Shown: in pieces, positions 35,807-44,757 of the stretch
Layout: every line of letters starts with the position of its first letter
Numbering within the stretch: position 1 is the first letter of the stretch
Source of the DNA: Rhizobium sp. CG5
GTDB taxonomy: Bacteria; Pseudomonadota; Alphaproteobacteria; Rhizobiales; Rhizobiaceae
Assembly (NCBI RefSeq): GCF_023701945.1
Contig: NZ_JABAEF010000025.1
Coordinates: 1-64,000 of the forward strand
Direction: 5' to 3'
DNA length: 64,000 bases
The notes under the pieces: model-generated
What the model was told of the DNA's origin: nothing
The model's database searches: none
The model's input: only the letters and a program-made list of their open reading frames with translations
Made by a program: the position numbers and the translations under genes

Positions 35807-36091
35807 TCGAGAAGATGTCGCCGCCAGGAATATTAAGGCGTAGCCACGCCACATTGATAGCCAGTCGACATAACTGCGTTTCAGTGCACTCCTAAGGCCG
35901 ATTCTGGCTGAGTATCGGCGACGGGAGTTGAACACTGGAACGCATCACCCTTATAGACACGACGCCGGCGGGAGTTGGGCGATCCCGCAATCGAATTGGA
36001 TGTCAAAGCAGTTTTGCGCGAAACCAGCAGCTTAGCAAAATCCGGTCATACCAGAGGTTCGAAACGGCTCAAGGCGACGCAACTGGCGAAA

Positions 36092-37099
36092 TCAGGCCCG
36101 GTATCGGCTAAGCAGATTGCAAATGCTTTGTCTGTCGAGGCCGTGACGCAAAGCAAGGTTCATCAGAATTCGGCTTTTGGGGCCATCCAGCCAGCCGGTA
36201 TCGTGCAGGCCGCGTCCGAGAAGATCCATCTCGCTTCCGATAAAACCGTAGGTGGAGCGCAGAACCTGACCGGAACCGGTGCGCGACGACAGGAAGACCG
36301 GGATAGTATCAGCAATCTGGCCCAGTTTTTCGGCGGTTTCCGGGTTTGAGTGCCCACCGCCGAGCCCTTCAATGACCAGCCCCTGAACCCCGCCATTCCT
36401 GTCGAAATCAAGTATCTGGCAATCGAAGTCGAGTGTCAGTGAAACGAGAGCGACCTTTGCAGGCAGCGCCTCCGGCAACCGTGCAATGTGTCCGCCGCTT
36501 GGTACCGATGCAACGATGATGACATCCTCTTCCGAAACCCAGCCGACAGGGCCTGCGTTGGGCGAGGAAAAGGCCGCCACGCTGGATGTATGCTGCTTTT
36601 TGACAAAACGGGCGGCATGGATCTGGTCGGTGAAAACCACAAGCACCCCATGCCCGGCGGCTTTCGGCGATGAGGCCACCCGTGCTGCCGCCAGCATATT
36701 GGCCGGGCCATCGGCACTTGCCACCGAAGGGTTGCGCATCGCCCCGGTCACGACGACAGGAATTGACACGTCAAGCAGCAGATCGAGTGCGAAAGCCACC
36801 TCCTCGATGGTGTCGGTCCCTTGCGTGATGACCACACCTTTCGCCCCCCCTTTGGCCTCGGCATCTTCGATGGCCGACGCCAGCGCCTCCAGATCGTCGA
36901 ATGTCAGATGCGCACCTGGCTTCTGGCGAAAGCTTACGGCCTCGATATCGAAATCCGACAGGCCCGGAACGGCACGGACCAGGTCGGCTGCATCGAGCGT
37001 GGGAACTGCGCCGGGCTTGTCGCCCGGCACCATTGCGATCGTGCCGCCCAAGGCGAAGACGACGATCCTGTCCGTCAGATGTGCGGCGCTGGAACTCAT
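36092..37099 (-). CDS. L-asparaginase-family protein (type II-like)
   Basis: 335 residues. Both threonine sites are present: LGGTIAM near residue 17 and VITQGTDTIEE near 90, followed by GAMRNPS and ASADGPANM, as in bacterial asparaginase/glutaminases. No signal peptide is seen. ATG at 37099, 16 nt after the creatininase-like gene and behind GGGAGAGA. In this cluster it may release ammonia from an amide intermediate rather than from asparagine. The 285 bp downstream, up to matR, contain nothing recognisable. Confidence 0.88.
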   Translation of the reverse strand: MSSSAAHLTDRIVVFALGGTIAMVPGDKPGAVPTLDAADLVRAVPGLSDFDIEAVSFRQKPGAHLTFDDLEALASAIEDAEAKGGAKGVVITQGTDTIEEVAFALDLLLDVSIPVVVTGAMRNPSVASADGPANMLAAARVASSPKAAGHGVLVVFTDQIHAARFVKKQHTSSVAAFSSPNAGPVGWVSEEDVIIVASVPSGGHIARLPEALPAKVALVSLTLDFDCQILDFDRNGGVQGLVIEGLGGGHSNPETAEKLGQIADTIPVFLSSRTGSGQVLRSTYGFIGSEMDLLGRGLHDTGWLDGPKSRILMNLALRHGLDRQSICNLLSRYRA

Positions 37100-37115
37100 C
37101 GGTGTCTCTCCCTGC

Positions 37116-37928
37116 TCAGCGCTGCGCGAGTGCCTTGTCGGGCGCCGCCGTAATAGTGGTGACGGCAAACATCTCGACGAAATCAGTCACATAGGCGCAA
37201 AGGCGTTCGAATGCCTGCTTGCCGCGCTCCGCCGAACTGTTGGACACATCGGCCCAGGCGCCGCTGGCATTGACCTCGCAGGATATCGGGAAAAGCCCGA
37301 CCTTGCTGTCCTTGAAGATGAATTTGGACGAGCCGACTGCTTCCAGACCTGCCACGGGGTTGAGATGGGCCGAGAACCGCTGGTCGAGGCGGATATCGTC
37401 GCCGTTCAGATGCGCAATCAGCGACATCAGGGGCTCGCCGCCATGGCCTGCGGATTTCTTGCTATCGCCGGCAAAGACATCGGCGGCGACATCGCGGACG
37501 ACTTCCAGCGGATCGATCAGCGCAAGCTCGGCCAGCGCCTCGCGGTGCATCTTGCGACCGATGATTTCCAGCGGTTGGATGTTCTGACGATGGCAATTGA
37601 ACATCACGATGCGGCGAAAGCCGTTGCGCGCCGCTTCGCGCACCACGGTTTCGACCATGTCGCTGAACAGCGCTTCCGGCAGCGTGAACGTGCCGGGCGA
37701 GCCATCATGCATTTCCGACAGCCCATAATGCAGGGTCGGCATCACCAGGGCATTGGTTTTTTCCGCCACGGCCAGCGCCATGCGCTCGGCGATGATGAAA
37801 TCGCAACCGAGCAACTGGTGCGGGCCGTTGCTCTCCACAGTCCCGATCGGCAAAAGCAGAACCGTACCGGCCTTTGCGGCGGCTGCGACTTCAAGATTGG
37901 TGAGGTATGGCAGATAGGTCTTTTTCAT
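37116..37928 (-). CDS. Creatininase-family amidohydrolase
   Basis: 270 residues. The family site reads E32-S-N-G-P-H37 and D43, then NCHRQN near residue 112 and HGGE near 160. In typical members the first motif is E-x-H-G, so the metal-ligand histidine is replaced by Asn34 here. The family hydrolyses cyclic or linear amides (creatinine, FAPy, mycofactocin precursor). ATG overlaps the aldolase stop as ATGA. Either the metal centre is altered or the substrate differs. Confidence 0.8.
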   Translation of the reverse strand: MKKTYLPYLTNLEVAAAAKAGTVLLLPIGTVESNGPHQLLGCDFIIAERMALAVAEKTNALVMPTLHYGLSEMHDGSPGTFTLPEALFSDMVETVVREAARNGFRRIVMFNCHRQNIQPLEIIGRKMHREALAELALIDPLEVVRDVAADVFAGDSKKSAGHGGEPLMSLIAHLNGDDIRLDQRFSAHLNPVAGLEAVGSSKFIFKDSKVGLFPISCEVNASGAWADVSNSSAERGKQAFERLCAYVTDFVEMFAVTTITAAPDKALAQR

Positions 37929-38728
37929 GCCGCATGTTCCTGGCTTGTCGAAATTTTCCGTGAAGCGGCAACCTGTGCGGCCAGCGCCGAGATGATGATG
38001 CCGCTCGGCGTTGCAATCAGCATCACGCCCTTGCCATCCGAAAGGCGTCTGTACATCGCCTCATCCGGTACATGTCCCTGAAGGCTATGACCGGTGTACT
38101 TGCCCGCCGCCTTGGCTTTTTTGACGACATCGGCAACGATGGGGAGAATGTCGGTCATCGGCGGCATGCCCATGGACTGGCGCAGATCCTTGGCGCCGAC
38201 ATCGATGAAATCGAGGGCCGGATGGGCAAGGATGGCATCGAGATTATCGATCGCTGCCGCCTCTTCGATGATGGCGCCCAGCATGATCTCGGCATTGACC
38301 CTTTTCATCCACTCGCCCTCATCGGTTTCGTGGCCGAAATTACCCGAACGCCCGAGTGCATAGACCGTGCGGCTGCCCTGAGGGTGGTAGAACAGCATGT
38401 CGGCGATTTCATCGAGATCCGCCGCACTCCTGACGCGGGCAATATTGAAGCCCTGCACACCGGCTGACAGAAGCGGGTCGATGAGTTGAGCCGATCCGCG
38501 ACCGATGCGCGCAATCGGCGTCATACCGTATAAAAGCGTGGTGCGGATGAGATCTGCGGCCTCGCGCACCGTGAAAGGCTCGTGCTCGATATCGACGACG
38601 ATGAAATCGCAGCCCGCAAGCCCGGCCATTTCGACGATCTCGTGCGAATAAAGCCGCATGACCGCACCGAAGCACGTCTCGCCGCGCGCGAGCTTCTCCC
38701 GAAGGAGGTTTTTCGAAGGTGTTTCCAT
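37925..38728 (-). CDS. HpcH/HpaI-family aldolase (class II pyruvate aldolase type)
   Basis: 267 residues. The DIEHEPFT motif near residue 46 (usually DxEHxP), followed by IARIGRG near 72 and GAIIEEAAAIDNLDAIL near 150 with the metal-binding glutamate, then DVGAKDL near 176 with the aspartate. Such aldolases cleave 4-hydroxy-2-oxo acids to pyruvate or oxaloacetate. It sits between the ABC importer genes and the two amidohydrolase-like genes. Confidence 0.88.
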   Translation of the reverse strand: METPSKNLLREKLARGETCFGAVMRLYSHEIVEMAGLAGCDFIVVDIEHEPFTVREAADLIRTTLLYGMTPIARIGRGSAQLIDPLLSAGVQGFNIARVRSAADLDEIADMLFYHPQGSRTVYALGRSGNFGHETDEGEWMKRVNAEIMLGAIIEEAAAIDNLDAILAHPALDFIDVGAKDLRQSMGMPPMTDILPIVADVVKKAKAAGKYTGHSLQGHVPDEAMYRRLSDGKGVMLIATPSGIIISALAAQVAASRKISTSQEHAA

Positions 38729-38744
38729 AATATATACTCCCCGA

Positions 38745-39842
38745 TTAGTCTTGTGCGATGAGCCAGCCGTCTTTTTTCGACCAGCAGGCCAGCGCCTTTG
38801 CAGAAATGGCGATGTCCCTGTTCGAGGAAGGCTCCACGGCCTCGACCGGATATCCTCCCATATCGAACGTGTATTCAGTCGAGGTGCCGAGAAAGACCTT
38901 GTCCTTCACCTGCACCGGACAACTGTTTTCGTCAGGATTTTCAGCCTGGCGAATGCGGATCTGGTTCGATCTCAGGGCAAGGCGGGCGGGCTGCCCGACA
39001 ACGGGCGCAAAGCCCAGCACCCGTTGAACTTCCAGCAATGTGTCGTGACCCTTCAGCTCGCAAAAGATCGCGGTCTCGCCGATTTCCCGCACCGTCACCG
39101 GCAGCTTCGAGCAGCCGCCGATGAAATCGAGCGCAAAGCGGGAGGCGGGGTCGTCATAGATGCGGCGGGGTTCGCCGATATCCGAGAGCACACCCTGCGA
39201 CATAACTGCGATGCGATCTGACATCGCCAGCGCTTCTTCCTGATCATGGGTCACGAAGATGGTGGCAACAGACATCAGCCGCTGTATGCGTCGCAGCTCG
39301 TGCTGCATGCGCGATCTCAGATGCCGATCGAGCGCTGCGAAAGGCTCGTCCAGAAGCAGCACGGCCGGTCTGGTGGCAAGGGCTCTGGCCAGGGCAACGC
39401 GCTGGCGCTGCCCTCCGCTGAGTTCGCCAGGCAACCTGTCGCGGTAATCGCCGAGGCCGACCATCTCCAGCATTTCCGAAACGCGTTCTGCGATTTCAGC
39501 GGAGGATTTGCGGCGCATCTCCAGCCCGTAGCCGACGTTACGGGCCACATTCATGTGGGGGAACAGGGCATAATCCTGAAAGACCACCCCCATTTCGCGC
39601 TGGTTGGGGGGAACACGGGTGAGATCCCTGCCATTGACGATGATCTCGCCGCTGACCGGCCGCTCAAGCCCCGCCACCAGGCGCAAGGTCGTCGATTTTC
39701 CGCAGCCGCTTGGCCCCAGAAGCGAAACGAACTCACCGGGCGCCACCGAAAGGTCGATGCCCTTGACCACCGTCTCGCCGCCATAGGAGGCGACGACCTT
39801 TCGCAATTCCAGCGCGCAACCGTTTGGCATGTCTGGCATCAT
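38745..39842 (-). CDS. Spermidine/putrescine-type ABC transporter ATP-binding protein
   Basis: 365 residues. Walker A GPSGCGKSTT near residue 43, FQDYALFPHMNV near 88, signature LSGGQRQRVALARA near 140, Walker B LLLDEPFAALD near 160 and a C-terminal TOBE domain. The start overlaps the binding-protein stop by 4 nt. It powers the PotB/PotC-like permeases of this cluster. Confidence 0.92.
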   Translation of the reverse strand: MMPDMPNGCALELRKVVASYGGETVVKGIDLSVAPGEFVSLLGPSGCGKSTTLRLVAGLERPVSGEIIVNGRDLTRVPPNQREMGVVFQDYALFPHMNVARNVGYGLEMRRKSSAEIAERVSEMLEMVGLGDYRDRLPGELSGGQRQRVALARALATRPAVLLLDEPFAALDRHLRSRMQHELRRIQRLMSVATIFVTHDQEEALAMSDRIAVMSQGVLSDIGEPRRIYDDPASRFALDFIGGCSKLPVTVREIGETAIFCELKGHDTLLEVQRVLGFAPVVGQPARLALRSNQIRIRQAENPDENSCPVQVKDKVFLGTSTEYTFDMGGYPVEAVEPSSNRDIAISAKALACWSKKDGWLIAQD

Positions 39843-40924
39843 CGCGCGACGTCACTGTTAAACATTTTGGTGAGATCGGCGATATGCGCCTGGGTCAGCT
39901 GCGGCAGCAGCACCAGTTTTTCGAGATCGGCGGCATTTGGCACGACGCGCTTCAGCTTCTCCGGCACATTGGGCGTGACGAGGCGATTGACGGGGGCCGA
40001 GCCGATCTCAGCGGCCCACAGGTCCTGGATTTCCGGCGACAGCATGATGTCGATAAAGGCGTGGCCAAGTTCCGGCGCCGGGCTGTCCTTGACCGGCACA
40101 AGGCAATTGAGGCTGTAGAAAGCGCCCTGCGAGGGAACGGTGCAATCCAGCGGCGCATCGCGGTTGATCCAGTCGGTAAGAAAGCGGGTCTTGTTGAAGC
40201 ACACGCCGACATCGCCATTGGCCAGCAGCGGCATGACCTCCTGGGATCGGCTATAGATCATCTTGATCCGATCACGATAGTTCGCCAGATAGCGGATGCC
40301 GCCCTCAAGGTCGGTCATCGCCTCGGCCAGCGGCTTGCCTGAACCGGCGGCCGATGCGGCGGCGAGAAATTCAAGCCCGATATTCGAACCGCTGGCGGGA
40401 AAGGCGGTCAGTGCCACCTTGTCGTCGGCGAAGATGGCCGCATAGGTCTTTGGTGCCTCGGACCAGATCTTCGTGTTGAAGGTCAGGGTATCCGCACTCA
40501 AAATAAAGCTGACGATCTTGCCGTCCGCGGCAAGCGCCTTGGGCATCACATCCTTGAGGTTCGGGATATTGGCAACCGTTGCTGGTTCGACCAGATCTTC
40601 CTCAAGGGCCTGGTTTGCGAAACTGAGATCGAGCGTTGCCGCAATGAAGGTCGGGCGGCGGCGCTGCACACGCATGGCCGAGAGCACCTGCGAGGAGGAT
40701 GATTGTTGCGTCTTGAGTTCGACCTTGTATCGCTCCTTCATGATCGGGGCGACCTTTGCCAGCACAAGCTTTTCGACCGAGGCGTCGGGCAGGGTTACGA
40801 GAACCTGCATCCCTTCCTGCCCAAAGGCGCGGTTGGCGATAAAGGGTGCGGCAAGGCTGCCGATAGCGACCGTCTTCAGAAATGTGCGGCGAGTTGCATT
40901 CAAGTCCATGCTATTGTTTTTCAT
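39839..40924 (-). CDS. Extracellular solute-binding protein (PotD/Fbp-like)
   Basis: 361 residues. A twin-arginine signal, TRRTFLKTVAIGSLAA ending near AFGQ (residues 11-36), implies folded export. The mature part begins MQVLVTLPDASVEKLVL and resembles family 1/Fbp-like binding proteins for polyamines, iron or organic anions. ATG at 40924 has GGGGA in front; an earlier in-frame start inside the permease gene is rejected. Confidence 0.88.
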   Translation of the reverse strand: MKNNSMDLNATRRTFLKTVAIGSLAAPFIANRAFGQEGMQVLVTLPDASVEKLVLAKVAPIMKERYKVELKTQQSSSSQVLSAMRVQRRRPTFIAATLDLSFANQALEEDLVEPATVANIPNLKDVMPKALAADGKIVSFILSADTLTFNTKIWSEAPKTYAAIFADDKVALTAFPASGSNIGLEFLAAASAAGSGKPLAEAMTDLEGGIRYLANYRDRIKMIYSRSQEVMPLLANGDVGVCFNKTRFLTDWINRDAPLDCTVPSQGAFYSLNCLVPVKDSPAPELGHAFIDIMLSPEIQDLWAAEIGSAPVNRLVTPNVPEKLKRVVPNAADLEKLVLLPQLTQAHIADLTKMFNSDVAR

Positions 40925-40962
40925 GTTTATTCCCCTTTTTCTGTGGTTTTGTGTCTGCTGGA

Positions 40963-41781
40963 TTATCTGTCGGACTTTTGGACCAGGTATTTTCCGAACA
41001 ACGCGATCAAGACGACCGAGAACAGAATGAGCGCCGTCGAGACCGCCATCAGCACAGGGCTGAGGGCCTGCTCTGCCTGGTTGTACAGAACCACCGGCAA
41101 TGGCGGTGTCAGCGGGTCCTGGAGGAACGCCGAGATGTTGTAGTTGTCGAAAGAAATCAGGAAGGCGAACAGCGTCGCCGAGAGAACGCTGGGCATGGCG
41201 AGTGGTGCGAGGATGGTGCGGAATGCCTGCCACGGATTGGCGCCCAGCGTGCGGCTGGCTGCCCATAGATTACGGTCGAACGTTTCAAGTGCTGGCAGAA
41301 TACTGCGAAGCGCATAGGGAAAACTGATGACGAGGTGGCCGATGATCAGTCCGGTAAAGTAATCCGCCGACCAGACGGTGCTGAAAAACAACAGCAGTGC
41401 AAGTCCGACGACGATGGACGGCAGGACAAGCGGCAGCATCAGAAAGCTGGTGACATAAGCCCGGCCCGGAATGATCCGCAATGTCAGCCCGATCGCCGAC
41501 ATCAGCGCAAGCGATACGGAGATCACCGTGACGATGGCCGCCAGTTTCAGGCTGTAGAGCAGCGAGGATATGAGATTGGGAACCTCGTTGAATGCGCCAT
41601 ACCATTTGAGTGTGAAGCCCTGGGGCGGAAACTTTGCATAGGCGGTTTCGCCAAAGGACGAGATGATGATGGCCAGCATCGGCAACAGCAGAACGATAAC
41701 TCCGAAGCCGGTGGCGATGTAGCGGATCCAGTCTGTTGCCGGCATGGAAGCCAGCTTTCGGATATCAGGAGCGCGGAGCAT
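40963..41781 (-). CDS. ABC transporter permease (PotC-like)
   Basis: 272 residues, six predicted helices. EAA-loop region AASRTLGANPWQAFRTI near residue 183 followed by LAPLAMP. Starts at ATG 41781, overlapping the end of the other permease gene by 17 nt. Confidence 0.9.
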   Translation of the reverse strand: MLRAPDIRKLASMPATDWIRYIATGFGVIVLLLPMLAIIISSFGETAYAKFPPQGFTLKWYGAFNEVPNLISSLLYSLKLAAIVTVISVSLALMSAIGLTLRIIPGRAYVTSFLMLPLVLPSIVVGLALLLFFSTVWSADYFTGLIIGHLVISFPYALRSILPALETFDRNLWAASRTLGANPWQAFRTILAPLAMPSVLSATLFAFLISFDNYNISAFLQDPLTPPLPVVLYNQAEQALSPVLMAVSTALILFSVVLIALFGKYLVQKSDR

Positions 41782-42670
41782 AGAACTTTGCCTTCCTGTC
41801 CATCCACGCCTGGTAAACCGACATGGTGACGATAACGATGGCGAGAAGGACGACAGCAATCACCGCCCCGGTTATCCAGTTGGCAAGCGCGAACATCTGC
41901 TGGCCAAGGAGCGTGGTGATGACCAGATACCCCTGTCCACCCAGCAGCCCCGGCGTCACGAATGCCGTCATATTCAGCGTGAATGCCACAACGGAGCCGG
42001 CGGCAATAGCCGGAACGAGCAGCGGCAAGGTCACGGTTCTGGTCATCGCCAGCCGGGTTGCCCCCAGGGTCGATGCCGCGTCCAGCAATCGTCGGTCGAT
42101 GCGGGCAATGCCGGTTGCCAGCGGCAGAATGACGAAAGGCAGGACGAAATAGGCGTTGCCGATGATCAGTGCTGCCGGGCCATAGAGAAACTCCACCGGA
42201 CGCGACACGATGCCGAGCGTGAGCAGCAGCGCATTCAGCGGACCTTCACGCCCCAGCACCATGATCACGCCATAGGCCCGCACCACGCCGCTCGTCGTCA
42301 TGGGAAGCAGGGCAATCGATATCAACAGCCGCCGCATCATCGGGCCGCCTCTGGCGATCGAGATCGCATAGGGATAGGCCACGACCAGGGCGATGATGGT
42401 GCTGGCAATCGAGATCCAGAAAGACCGCCATATGACGCGCAACGAGGTCGGGTCGAGGAAGAAATCGATGTAGTGCTTGAGCGTGAACCCCGCCCCGTCG
42501 AGGACGCTGGCATCCGCCGCCGAAAAGCTGAGGCGCAGCACCTGAAGGAGCGGCCAGACATAGGTGAACAGCAACAGCAGGATGGTGGGAACCACCAGCA
42601 GCGCCGGACTTGCCAGAACGCTCCGGCCGAGATTGCCGGATCGCATCGAAATCGTTTCCCTGTCGCTCAT
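41765..42670 (-). CDS. ABC transporter permease (PotB-like)
   Basis: 301 residues, six predicted helices, the first at about 20-42 (SPALLVVPTILLLLFTYVW). EAA-loop region DAASTLGATRLAMTRTV near residue 200. Starts one base after the RraA-like gene, so the operon order is rraA-like, potB-, potC-, SBP, ATPase, aldolase, creatininase-like, asparaginase. Confidence 0.9.
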   Translation of the reverse strand: MSDRETISMRSGNLGRSVLASPALLVVPTILLLLFTYVWPLLQVLRLSFSAADASVLDGAGFTLKHYIDFFLDPTSLRVIWRSFWISIASTIIALVVAYPYAISIARGGPMMRRLLISIALLPMTTSGVVRAYGVIMVLGREGPLNALLLTLGIVSRPVEFLYGPAALIIGNAYFVLPFVILPLATGIARIDRRLLDAASTLGATRLAMTRTVTLPLLVPAIAAGSVVAFTLNMTAFVTPGLLGGQGYLVITTLLGQQMFALANWITGAVIAVVLLAIVIVTMSVYQAWMDRKAKFYAPRS

Positions 42671-42671
42671 A

Positions 42672-43301
42672 TCAACGCCCTCTATGGGCTTCGATCAGGT
42701 CTTTCAGCCATGAGCGGTCAAACGTGCCTGCGGCAATTTCGGCCAGCAGGCGCTGTTCCGCTGCCAGCTGGGCGGTTGCCTTTTCCAGCACAGTGTCCGC
42801 CTCGTCGGGGCGCACGGCGACCACGCCATCGGCATCCCCGATGATGATGTCGCCGGGGCTGACCGTCATTCCGCCGATGGAAACGGTGGCTCCGACATTG
42901 CCGGGGCCGTTCTTATAGGGGCCGCGATGGGAGATGGAGCGGGCGAAACATGGAAAGTCGGCCTCCTTGAACGAACCGGCGTCGCGGATGGCGCCATCGA
43001 CGACGAAGCCCGCAATGCCGCGGCTTTTTGCGTAGCGCATCATGATTTCGCCCATCAGCGCACCCGTCTCGTGCCCGCCGCCATCAATGACGATCACATC
43101 GCCCGGCTCGGCTAGATCGAGCGAAAGATGGACGAAAAGGTTGTCGCCGGGACGGGTCTGCACGGTGAATGCCCGGCCACAAAGAGGCCGGTCGCCATGA
43201 ATGGGTGACAAACCCACCGCGCCGCGCAAGCGGTCCAGATTGTCGCTGACAAGGGTCGTCGAAAGGCCGGCGAACTGCCGGACAAGAGTATCCTCAACCA
43301 T
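42672..43301 (-). CDS. RraA-family protein (oxaloacetate decarboxylase/HMG aldolase-like)
   Basis: About 209 residues. DVIVIDGGG near residue 67, GAIRDAGSFKEADFPCFAR near 105 and GDIIIGDADGVV near 150 are the RraA/HMG-CHA aldolase motifs; the Arg-Asp pair in IRDAG is the catalytic/metal site of the aldolase members, so an enzyme rather than an RNase E inhibitor is likely. ATG at 43301 with AGGGAAC upstream; a GTG at 43352 lies in what should be promoter. Confidence 0.82.
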   Translation of the reverse strand: MVEDTLVRQFAGLSTTLVSDNLDRLRGAVGLSPIHGDRPLCGRAFTVQTRPGDNLFVHLSLDLAEPGDVIVIDGGGHETGALMGEIMMRYAKSRGIAGFVVDGAIRDAGSFKEADFPCFARSISHRGPYKNGPGNVGATVSIGGMTVSPGDIIIGDADGVVAVRPDEADTVLEKATAQLAAEQRLLAEIAAGTFDRSWLKDLIEAHRGR

Positions 43302-43415
43302 CTTTTTGTTCCCTGTTATCGTGCTTGACAGGGAACTTGCTTCAATGGTCACTATATTAAAAGCGAATTAATCGAGACTTAAGCTGTCGTATTTTTCTAG
43401 TATCCGGGGAACATC

Positions 43416-44312
43416 ATGATAACGTTGAAGCAAATTGAGGCATTTCATTGCGTTGCCCGTTTGGGAGGCATCGGCAAGGCTGCCGAAAGGCTCAATACGA
43501 CCGAATCGACGATATCCAAACGACTTCAAGAGTTTGAACTTGCGCTGCAAATAGACGTGTTCGAGCGCGCCGGGCGCTCACTCACGCTCAGCCCCACAGG
43601 CCGCCGCATTCTTCTGCTGTGCGAAAAGATGCTGGATACGCGTACCGAAATCATGGAGGCAACAGCGCTTTCTCCCTCTCAAGGGAGCATATTGCGGCTC
43701 GGCATTACCGAGCTGGTATCGGCGCTTTATCTGGAAAAGATGCTGGAGGAATTCGGCGCCCGTTTTCCGGGCGTGCAGGTGGATCCGACTGTCGGATTGA
43801 ACGATTTTCTTGTCGACGGCCTGCGACACAATACGCTTGATCTCATTGTGTGTCCTTCGCTGCCGATGCGTGCAGGCGAGTTCAAGTACATCATCCTCAC
43901 CGAGAGCCGGTCAAAATGGATGTGCAGCCCAAAATTACTGCCGCAAGGCAAAATCGACACCATTGCCGAACTGGCAAAGCTGCCGCTCATATTACAGCCG
44001 CGAGCGTCGCGTTTCCATGAAATGCTGATCGATTTCTTTCAACAGCGCGGGCTATACCCCTCACGGATCCTGACCGCCTCGAACCTTGCGGGCCTGCGCG
44101 ATTTCGCCGCAGCAGGTCTTGGCGCTGCCGCCTTGCCACCGGCCTTCTGTCGCGCCGAGCTCGCCAGTGGCCGGTTGCAGATCATTCGCACGCCCTATCA
44201 GCCGCCATCGCTGCAATACGCGGTTTTTCATAATCGCACGACAACCAGCCCGTTGATAATCCAGGCGGCAACTGTTGTCTCTGAAATCATTGGTGAATCA
44301 GCATTTCAATAA
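43416..44312 (+). CDS. LysR-family transcriptional regulator
   Basis: 298 residues. N-terminal winged helix (LKQIEAFHCVARLGGIGKAAERLNTT, here spanning about residues 4-30; core SxISKRLQEFE) and a two-lobe effector domain from about 90. It is divergent from the rraA-like/ABC/aldolase operon with a 114-bp gap, the usual arrangement for a LysR activator of that operon. ATG at 43416 behind GGGGAA. Confidence 0.92.
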   Translation: MITLKQIEAFHCVARLGGIGKAAERLNTTESTISKRLQEFELALQIDVFERAGRSLTLSPTGRRILLLCEKMLDTRTEIMEATALSPSQGSILRLGITELVSALYLEKMLEEFGARFPGVQVDPTVGLNDFLVDGLRHNTLDLIVCPSLPMRAGEFKYIILTESRSKWMCSPKLLPQGKIDTIAELAKLPLILQPRASRFHEMLIDFFQQRGLYPSRILTASNLAGLRDFAAAGLGAAALPPAFCRAELASGRLQIIRTPYQPPSLQYAVFHNRTTTSPLIIQAATVVSEIIGESAFQ

Positions 44313-44338
44313 TGCCTCTGAGCTGTTTGAGCCCAAGG

Positions 44339-44620
44339 TCAAAACGTGGATCTGTTGAATTTCGCCTCGAAGAAATCGATGTGAGCGGAGACGGCCTGAA
44401 CCCATTTCAAGGCTCCCCAATAGACCGGCAGGTCCTTGGGCGGGTTGCGCCAGCCGGGGCCTGGGCCGATGAAGGCCACCTCGGTTCCGGCCGGAATTTT
44501 CCACGGTTCGCTCTGTCCACATTTGGTGAGCTTCACCTGCGGAAACCGCGATGTGATCAGCGCGCCAAATTCCTCGCCCAAGCCATTTGCCAAATTCACC
44601 ACCGGACCCTCCCGTTTCAT
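44339..44620 (-). pseudogene. N-terminal remnant of a D-2-hydroxyacid dehydrogenase-like gene
   Basis: 93 residues. The segment GPGPGWRNPPKDLP then WGALKWVQAVSAHIDFF near residues 52-86 resembles the catalytic-domain start of D-isomer-specific 2-hydroxyacid dehydrogenases (WVQxxSAGID). The frame stops right after, before any NAD-binding domain, and the LysR gene ends 26 bp away. I read it as a truncated leftover; family assignment is moderate. A complete member of the same family is at 47368-48426. Confidence 0.55.
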
Positions 44621-44683
44621 TCCATGCGCACAGCGCGGACCGACCCGGCCTCACTGCCTGCCTGGACGGTTTCTAGCAGAAAA

Positions 44684-44736
44684 ATATACGTGATATAATT
44701 TTTAATATATGAAACCGGAATATTTCGTATATGAAA
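44684..44736. promoter_or_regulatory. Promoter region with repeated TATATGAAA and ATATACG/CGTATAT
   Basis: TATATGAAA occurs at 44706-44714 and 44728-44736, 22 bp apart. ATATACG (44684-44690) is inverted as CGTATAT (44726-44732). The block lies just upstream of the GntR gene at 44758 and could be an autoregulatory site. Confidence 0.35.
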
Positions 44737-44757
44737 GTCGCCAGGAGGAAATTCAGC

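Noticed and set aside
35897..35919. GCCGAT / ATCGGC inverted repeat between matR and the asparaginase gene
   Set aside because: Six-bp arms with an 11-bp spacer, within chance expectation and no T-run.
35087..35935. Minus-strand frame of 282 codons across matR
   Set aside because: Antisense to matR and runs through the matR operator; no motif.
42672..43352. RraA-like protein as RNase E inhibitor
   Set aside because: The catabolic operon context and the IRDAG aldolase motif favour an enzyme.
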